In this document: positions 6,591 through 11,484 of the stretch, piece by piece
Layout: each line of letters begins with the position of its first letter
How positions within the stretch are numbered: the stretch's first letter is position 1
NCBI RefSeq assembly: GCF_020829685.1
Contig: NZ_JAIVFR010000099.1
Coordinates: 1-11,484, forward strand
Source of the DNA: Nostoc sp. CHAB 5715
GTDB lineage: Bacteria > Cyanobacteriota > Cyanobacteriia > Cyanobacteriales > Nostocaceae
Direction of reading: 5' to 3'
DNA: 11,484 nt
Position numbers and translations under genes: made by a program
The notes under the pieces: generated by a model
Databases searched by the model: none
What the model was told of the DNA's origin: nothing
The model's input: the letters and a program-made list of their open reading frames with translations, nothing else

Positions 6591-7073
6591 ATGAAAAAGA
6601 TTTCTGATTTATTTTCCCGATCTAGCCGAAAGCGAATCCTTTCCCAATCATTCTTTTTCGGCGCGATCGCCACTGTAGGTGTAATTTCCAACGCTTTTTC
6701 CTTTAGTTTAAAAGCTTATAGTCAAACTCCATCACCAATAGTTAACAATACTGAAATTAACAGCTATGCTAAAGCTGTGCTAGCAATGGAGCCAGCCCGT
6801 CAAAATGCCTTTGAAGAAATTAAAAAACTTATTGGCAATGGAGAAATTCCCAAGATTGTTTGTAACGATTCTAACAGCATAAATGGTCTTCCAAAGAAGG
6901 CTCAAGATATCGCAATGAATTATTGTACCTACGCTCAAAAAGTTGTCGAAGAGAAGGGTTTGAGATTTGAGCAGTTCAACAAAATCACTATAGAACTACA
7001 AAGTAACGATATTTTAAAACGGCAGGTTTATAATACCTTATTACGCCTGCAAAAAAGTCCTGACTCTCCGTAG
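6591..7073 (+). CDS. Exported DUF4168-type protein
   Basis: This 160-aa protein has a basic N-terminus (about 1-18) and a hydrophobic segment (about 19-40) ending in LKAYSQ, consistent with a signal peptide or anchor cleaved near residue 44. The mature part has the layout of cyanobacterial DUF4168-like proteins: SYAKAVLAMEPARQNAFEEI (58-77), IPKIVCND (86-93), a middle helix around MNYCTYAQKVVEEKGL, and FNKITIELQSNDILKRQVYNTLLRLQ (129-154). C91 and C112 are the only cysteines and could form a disulfide in the periplasm. Function is unknown for the family. A TATAAT box lies upstream and a perfect hairpin lies 37 bp after the stop, so it is probably monocistronic. Confidence 0.82.
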   Translation: MKKISDLFSRSSRKRILSQSFFFGAIATVGVISNAFSFSLKAYSQTPSPIVNNTEINSYAKAVLAMEPARQNAFEEIKKLIGNGEIPKIVCNDSNSINGLPKKAQDIAMNYCTYAQKVVEEKGLRFEQFNKITIELQSNDILKRQVYNTLLRLQKSPDSP

Positions 7074-7110
7074 TTAAAAGAATTAATGGCTCTTTTGAAT
7101 TCCCCACTCA

Positions 7111-7147
7111 TTGAAGAAGAATTCTGCAAGCGAGAATTCTTCTTCAA
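7111..7147 (+). terminator. Perfect 15-bp hairpin after the DUF4168 gene
   Basis: TTGAAGAAGAATTCT (7111-7125) pairs perfectly with 7133-7147 around a 7-nt loop GCAAGCG, starting 37 bp after the stop codon. No T-run follows, so it is not a canonical intrinsic terminator. Cyanobacteria often lack the T-run, so a terminator or mRNA 3'-end stabiliser remains the simplest reading. Confidence 0.5.
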
Positions 7148-7456
7148 GAAAGTGCTTCCATTCGAGAACCGCTATATTGAAGCCGCTTCTTTTAAATAGC
7201 GATCGCCCCAAAAGACAACAATTATTTATACTGAAATAAAAATATACATCTAAATATTTTTATATGCAGGTATTGACCTTGGAAAAAATTGGTATTTTGT
7301 ATAAATTTTGATATTAGTAACAAAGAAAATGGGACATGGGGTAAAATTTAATCCCTATTCCCCATCAGGGCTATTTCGTTCTAAACATAAACCGCCCAGA
7401 ACTAAAGTTCACAGGCTTTTAGCTTAAGTCCACTAAAGTGGACTAAAAGCCTTTCT

Positions 7457-7642
7457 TATACCCCATATTCCGCACTTCAAAATGTATTATCTCTATTTTC
7501 AAGAATTATTTCTAATAATGGTTAAGTTACTCAGGATTAATACTTAAAATAATTGGTACTTCGTGATGTTTATCTAATCATTGTTAACTAGATTTTGGAA
7601 ATCTACGTGTATTACACGATGAAGTGCGGAATGTGGGTTATA
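7457..7642. mobile_element. Nested inverted-repeat element C
   Basis: The arms 7457-7479 and 7620-7642 are reverse complements over 23 bp with two mismatches (TATA-CCCCATATTCCGCACTTCA on the left). Total length is 186 bp, with no gene in the AT-rich interior. Both outer ends are TATA, consistent with insertion at an AT-rich target. It lies inside the centre of the four-hairpin cassette of element B. Confidence 0.65.
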
Positions 7643-7745
7643 CCAATTCCCGAAAATCCTGATACATATAGATTTATCGTAAGGGCATGGCAATGCCATG
7701 CCCAAACAGCAGCGTATTTGTATCATTATTAAAGTGAAATGGTAT
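7640..7745. repeat. Nested palindromic repeat D with GGGCATGGC hairpin
   Basis: Imperfect outer arms begin ATACCAATTC (7640) and end GAAATGGTAT (7745), pairing at about 21 of 29 positions. The centre is a perfect 9-bp hairpin GGGCATGGC-AAT-GCCATGCCC (7683-7703). ATACCAATT ends and GGGCAnGGC palindromes are both frequent intergenic repeat words in nostocalean genomes. D directly abuts C. Confidence 0.55.
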
Positions 7746-7836
7746 TAGTCGTCTTTAGACGACTTTTGCTATTAGCCTCAGAATTTATTCTGAGGCGGGC
7801 TAGATGAGAATGAAATAGCCCTATTCCCCATTTTCT

Positions 7837-10800
7837 CTAAGTCCGTCCAGCAAGTCTGGCAACTACTGTAGCTAACTCAGCTGCCTCGATAGGTTTAGGT
7901 AAATGTAACTGATAACCTTCTTGTATAGCTCGCATCCGATCCTCTGCCCTGGTATAAGCTGTTAACGCTGCGGCGGGAATATTTCCCCCTAGTTCTGGTG
8001 GTTGCGATCGCACTTTGCGGATCAAAGAATAACCATCCTCATCGGGCATACCAATGTCGCTAACTAAAACATCTGGTTTCCACTGTGTAATTAGCTGCAA
8101 TGCTTCTTTTACTGATGCTACAGCCTGAACTTCGGCTTGGTAGTGTTCGAGGATTGTGGTGATGAAGTCACGAGTATCGGCTTGGTCATCTACAACCAGC
8201 ACGCGCACACCAAGGAGGGAAAGAGGGGTGGAGGGAGAGAGAGGTGCAGGGGCAATGGGATGGAGGGGTGGACTCTTCAGAAGTGGTAGTTTGACTGTAA
8301 ACGTCGCCCCTTGTTCTTTACCTGGACTATTTGCGTAAACAGTACCGCCATGTAATTCTACTAAATTACGCGCGATCGCTAATCCTAGTCCTAATCCACC
8401 ATAGGTTCTAGTGCTAGAGCTATCAGCTTGACGAAAGCGATCAAAAACGCAAGGAAGAAAATCAGCGCTGATACCAATACCTGTGTCAATTACTTGAATC
8501 TGGGCATATTTATCCGTTGTCTGTTGTTTTTCTTGGCCAGTGACTACAGACAATTGCACCTCTACCCGTCCTCCTCTGGGTGTGAATTTGATGGCATTGG
8601 ATAGCAGATTCCAGATTATTTGCTGTAAGCGCTCGAAATCACCGGATACTAAGAATTGAGAATTTTCGCCCAACATGGTTTGGGATTGTGCTTCTCTTGA
8701 TTCTAGATTTTCGTGATTGATTCCTAATCCCAAATCTGAATTTGGCGCGAAAGTGACCACGGGGAGTATCCCCGGTGGCGCATTTCGCGTTTCTTTTGAG
8801 GGAATAAAGGAAAATGTTAAATCGATTTCCTTAGATTGGGCGGCGAGGCTAACAGTCTCTAGGCTCGACTCAATCATTGGAAGCAAATTACAAGTACGGA
8901 CATTAAGGCGTAACTTGCCTCTCATCATCCGTGATATATCCAGCAGGTCTTCAATTAGCTGGGTTTGTGCCTTAGCATTGCGTTCAATTGTCTCCGTAGC
9001 CCTAGCTATTAGGGTTTCATTAAGCTTACTTCGTTGCAGTAATTGCGCCCAGCCAAGGATGGCATTGAGGGGCGATCGCAATTCGTGGGATAATATTCCC
9101 AGAAACTCATCTTTCATGCGGTTAGCCTCTTGCAACTGCTCAGTTTGTTGTTGCAAAGAAGCAATTAAACTAGCTCGTTCCATTGCGATCGCTATTTGGT
9201 CGCATACTGCTTGCATCATCCCCTTTTGATTCTCGGTGAAGCTTAACAGAGTGCGGCTGCCAAAAGAAAGAGTACCCAACAAGCGTCCTTGGGCGATCAA
9301 TGGGTATGCATAATAAGCAGTAATGCCTAAAAAGCGAATCAATTCTGTTTGCGCGTCAGTTGATTGCTGCACATTCTCTACAGCTATGGAATGGCGTTCT
9401 TGCGCTACAGTACCGCAAACCCCTTGACCTAATCGCAAGTACTCAATTTCCTTTGCCATTTCCTGGGAAATACCACTGTAAGACCTCAACCGCATTATTT
9501 GAGAGTTATCCTCAACCAAATAGTTTAAATAAACTTCTATTCCAATTTGCTCTCTTAGTTTTCGGTAGACGCTATCGATTAGTAGTACTGGTTCTTGGCT
9601 TGATAGTAAATCGTTGGCTGTGTCAAATAGTAAATTTAGCCTTTTGTAACCTAACGAGAGCGCTTTTTCTACCTGCTTGAGGTTGCTAATCTCTTGGAAC
9701 ACCAAGATACAGGTAGCTGGATGACCGTGCATTGCTGGCAAGGTATCAGCAAATACTAGTAGAGAACGCACACCGCCGGGAGTGTACCAGTCTACCTCCA
9801 ATCCATTCAGGCGTTCGCCAAGGGCAACCCGCACTCCTGGCATTTGTTCATTGGGAATGCGATCGCCAGCTGCATCTGTATAATGGTAGACTGTATGATA
9901 CTCTGCGGCTGGTACACCTTTGGGAAATTCCCCCCCAGCTAATTCGTTAGCAGAGCGATTGGCAAAAGTTACCCGCGCCGTTCCTGGTTCAATAAACAGC
10001 AACGGTCTTGGCATCAGATTTAACACATCCTCTAGCCATTTTTGCTGATTTAAGAGTACTTCCTCTGCCTGTTTGCGCTCCGTAATATCTAAAAATGCAC
10101 CAACGCTTCCTCTGGTTTTACCCTCTTCGTCAAACAAGGGTGCAATGTACTCCAACAGGTTGACAATTTTTCCATTTTCATGGATAATATCAAGCTCACA
10201 ATCTAGAACTTCAACACCATGAGCAGCAGAGTACTGCATTGGGAGTTCATCTGCTGACAATTCCCTTCCCTCGCGGTAGACTTTAAAGCTTGTCGGTTTT
10301 TCGTCCAAGGGAGCACTGAGGGAGGCATTTGTATCTGACGATATTCCCAACTGCTTGGCAAAAGCAGGGTTGACCTTGATATTTTGGCATTCTGGATCTT
10401 CGGCAATGCCAATTCCAATAGGAATTACCTCCAACAGAGTTTGTAACTCAGTAATGCGGCGCTGTAAATCCTTGTTTAGTTGTAGAATTTGTTCCTTAGC
10501 TAGTTTTTGTTCGCTGATGTTGCGAGTCACAGTTGCTAAGGCAATTGGCTGACCTGTCTTGTTGTCTGTAACAGTGAAGATATTGTAATCAATTGGTATC
10601 GGTTGACCTGTTTGGAGGTGGCGAAAGCAGAATTCTCCCTGCCAGCGCCCTTGTAGTAGCACAGTCGGCAGTATATATTGTTGAAAATAGGCTTTGTCTT
10701 TGGGCATGAAGTAATCTAATACTGGCTTTTGCCTGACTTCATCAAGGCTGGAAAGCCCTACCAGCTTTTGACCTGCATCATTTATGTAGAGTAATTGACC

Positions 10801-11484
10801 CTCAAGGGTAGCGATGCCGATAAAGTCAGAGCTATTTTCTACCAGCGATACTAATTTTTGTTGCTCTGCTTCTGCTTGCTTGCGTTCGCGTAGCGCAGCT
10901 TGCTGTTCGCTCAAGTCGAGGATAAATGCTACTGCCTCGTCGCGGTTTTCTCCTAGCAGCACGTAACCAACTAAAACCGGGATACGGCTACCATCCTTGC
11001 GAATATATTCTTTCTCGTAAGGCGTACAAGCAGCGTTGGTGCTTCCCTTTGCTTCCGCGACACCTCGCTCATCCAAGTATAAATACTCTGGTGGTGTGAT
11101 ATTGTGCCAACTTAACCTACCTGCTAACAAATCCTCCTGCGTGTAACCAATCATCCTCAAGAATTCGTCGTTTGCCTGTTGGATACCGCCATAAACATCG
11201 CCCAACAGAATGCCAATGACGTTAGAATCTACAAAACTTCCCAGTTTAGCTTCGTAGGTTCTGAGTGTTTCCTGGGTAAGATCGCGTTGATGGCTGAAGT
11301 GTTCAATAACCCTGGCACTTTCCCAAATCAAAATAGTAAAAATCACAATCAGGACGATCGCAAATACCGATACTGCAAAAGCCGGATCGTATTGTCCTGC
11401 CCGTTGACCTTCAACAATTACCCACCCCAATATAGAAGGTACTGCGATCGCGGCAATTAATAAACGACGAATTCTTGAGGATGA
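7837..11484 (-). CDS. Hybrid sensor histidine kinase (membrane-PAS-PAS-PAS-PAS-GAF-HisKA-HATPase-REC), 5' partial
   Basis: The frame stays open to the right edge, so the true start is outside. At least 1215 residues are visible. Numbering from the TTG at 11430: a membrane helix at 18-36 (the preceding visible residues IRRLLIAAIAVPSIL form part of another), four PAS-like units at about 60-175, 190-308, 325-452 and 460-583, and a GAF domain at about 600-755. HisKA follows with the phospho-acceptor H782 in FLGILSHELRSPLNAILGW. HATPase has the N-box NLLSN (941-945), DTGIG (982-986) and GLGLGLAIA (1013-1021). A Pro/Ser-rich linker (1053-1073) leads to a receiver with D1081/D1082, phospho-acceptor D1125 in SDIGMPD, T1157 and K1179. 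It probably senses small ligands or redox state through PAS/GAF and phosphorylates its own receiver or an unlinked regulator. No partner regulator is in the window. An unusual insert lies at about residues 877-927. Confidence 0.93.
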   Translation of the reverse strand, partial: SSSRIRRLLIAAIAVPSILGWVIVEGQRAGQYDPAFAVSVFAIVLIVIFTILIWESARVIEHFSHQRDLTQETLRTYEAKLGSFVDSNVIGILLGDVYGGIQQANDEFLRMIGYTQEDLLAGRLSWHNITPPEYLYLDERGVAEAKGSTNAACTPYEKEYIRKDGSRIPVLVGYVLLGENRDEAVAFILDLSEQQAALRERKQAEAEQQKLVSLVENSSDFIGIATLEGQLLYINDAGQKLVGLSSLDEVRQKPVLDYFMPKDKAYFQQYILPTVLLQGRWQGEFCFRHLQTGQPIPIDYNIFTVTDNKTGQPIALATVTRNISEQKLAKEQILQLNKDLQRRITELQTLLEVIPIGIGIAEDPECQNIKVNPAFAKQLGISSDTNASLSAPLDEKPTSFKVYREGRELSADELPMQYSAAHGVEVLDCELDIIHENGKIVNLLEYIAPLFDEEGKTRGSVGAFLDITERKQAEEVLLNQQKWLEDVLNLMPRPLLFIEPGTARVTFANRSANELAGGEFPKGVPAAEYHTVYHYTDAAGDRIPNEQMPGVRVALGERLNGLEVDWYTPGGVRSLLVFADTLPAMHGHPATCILVFQEISNLKQVEKALSLGYKRLNLLFDTANDLLSSQEPVLLIDSVYRKLREQIGIEVYLNYLVEDNSQIMRLRSYSGISQEMAKEIEYLRLGQGVCGTVAQERHSIAVENVQQSTDAQTELIRFLGITAYYAYPLIAQGRLLGTLSFGSRTLLSFTENQKGMMQAVCDQIAIAMERASLIASLQQQTEQLQEANRMKDEFLGILSHELRSPLNAILGWAQLLQRSKLNETLIARATETIERNAKAQTQLIEDLLDISRMMRGKLRLNVRTCNLLPMIESSLETVSLAAQSKEIDLTFSFIPSKETRNAPPGILPVVTFAPNSDLGLGINHENLESREAQSQTMLGENSQFLVSGDFERLQQIIWNLLSNAIKFTPRGGRVEVQLSVVTGQEKQQTTDKYAQIQVIDTGIGISADFLPCVFDRFRQADSSSTRTYGGLGLGLAIARNLVELHGGTVYANSPGKEQGATFTVKLPLLKSPPLHPIAPAPLSPSTPLSLLGVRVLVVDDQADTRDFITTILEHYQAEVQAVASVKEALQLITQWKPDVLVSDIGMPDEDGYSLIRKVRSQPPELGGNIPAAALTAYTRAEDRMRAIQEGYQLHLPKPIEAAELATVVARLAGRT
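8650..8802 (-). repeat. Palindrome-rich in-frame insert in the kinase HATPase domain
   Basis: Between EIDLTFSF and VSGDFERLQQIIWNLLSN the protein has about 50 extra residues (family spacing is usually near 10), including APPGILPVVTFAPNSD. The DNA is full of inverted repeats: CGCGAAA/TTTCGCG (8746-8752 and 8783-8789) enclosing CCACGGGGA/TCCCCGGTGG (8757-8765 and 8769-8778); CCAAAT-CTGA-ATTTGG (8730-8745); and TTTGGGATT/AATCCCAAA (8679-8687 and 8726-8734). It looks like a repeat inserted in frame. Confidence 0.6.

Larger units (their letters stand above)
7392..7799 (-). repeat. Four-hairpin cassette, copy B (inverted, split)
   Basis: In cassette order (minus strand), hp1 has a 10-bp stem (7775-7784/7787-7796). 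Then comes the linker TAATAGCAAA, identical to copy A. hp2 has an 8-bp stem (7747-7754/7757-7764). After the nested insert, hp3 has an 8-bp stem (7427-7434/7437-7444). hp4 has a 5-bp core (7399-7403/7406-7410). All loops are 2 nt, AA or TT. CCGCCC (7392-7397) and GGCGGG (7794-7799) bound the cassette. Confidence 0.72.
7366..7821. mobile_element. MITE-like element B, interrupted by nested elements
   Basis: The ends are inverted repeats of 15 bp with one mismatch: GGGCTATTTCGTTCT (7368-7382) and AGAATGAAATAGCCC (7807-7821). A 13-bp direct repeat CCCTATTCCCCAT lies at both edges (7353-7365 and 7819-7831), possibly a target duplication, though the right copy overlaps the inverted repeat by 3 bp. 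Inside are the four hairpins also seen in element A, but in inverted order. They are split into 7392-7456 and 7746-7799 by elements C and D. Without those, B would be about 167 bp. Confidence 0.65.
7074..7836. other. 763-bp convergent intergenic region
   Basis: No convincing gene is present. From left to right it holds the perfect hairpin (7111-7147), a HIP1 site (7199-7206), about 160 bp of AT-rich sequence in which I see no structure (7207-7365), and then element B with its nested repeats up to 7821. The stop codon of the kinase begins only 16 bp to the right of B. A 38-codon frame at 7086-7199 overlaps the hairpin and has no ribosome site. Confidence 0.7.

Noticed and set aside
7086..7199. 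38-codon plus-strand frame after the DUF4168 gene
   Set aside because: There is no Shine-Dalgarno, its middle is the 15-bp palindrome, and the composition gives no recognisable protein.
8717..9229. 170-aa plus-strand open frame
   Set aside because: It is antisense to the GAF-HisKA-HATPase part of the kinase, whose motifs are clear on the minus strand.

Overview
The window looks like chromosomal DNA from a filamentous, probably heterocystous cyanobacterium (Nostoc/Anabaena/Tolypothrix type). The HIP1 octamer GCGATCGC occurs at least a dozen times. There are tandem heptamer (STRR-type) arrays, many dispersed palindromic repeats, and protein families typical of this group (Uma2, DUF4168, DUF1868, multi-PAS hybrid kinases). 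No identification at species level is attempted.

Layout: (1) 110-679, minus: a Uma2-family PD-(D/E)XK protein, followed by a nested palindromic repeat (747-868). (2) 919-1872, minus, and 1953-2798 plus 2844-3623, plus: a divergent set of three membrane-protein genes (SpoIIM-like; YciC/GPDPase-memb-like; RDD). It resembles the membrane half of the MoxR/DUF58 clusters of other bacteria, but no ATPase is visible. (3) 3714-3932: a small antitoxin-like gene overlapping a broken RelE/ParE-like toxin start (3925-4071). The toxin frame runs into repeat DNA and then abuts a 246-bp inverted-repeat element. (4) 4470-5258, minus: a DUF1868 2H phosphoesterase, with heptamer arrays on both sides. (5) 5492-6481, plus: holA, the delta subunit of the DNA polymerase III clamp loader and the one clear housekeeping gene. 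(6) 6591-7073, plus: an exported DUF4168-type protein. (7) 7074-7836: a 763-bp non-coding stretch holding a perfect 15-bp hairpin and a nest of palindromic elements. (8) 7837 to the right edge, minus: a large multi-PAS/GAF hybrid histidine kinase with a C-terminal receiver. Its N-terminus lies outside the window.

The most interesting signal is non-coding. Two elements, A (4080-4325) and B (7366-7821), sit between convergent genes and have unrelated terminal inverted repeats. Both carry the same four-hairpin cassette in opposite orientations, with an identical 10-nt linker. All four hairpins of A have a GA (or TC) loop and all four of B have an AA (or TT) loop. B is further split at the centre of its cassette by two more inverted-repeat elements. 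This looks like a small mobile or recognition module that travels between different elements. I cannot test copy number or name an active partner transposase from this window.
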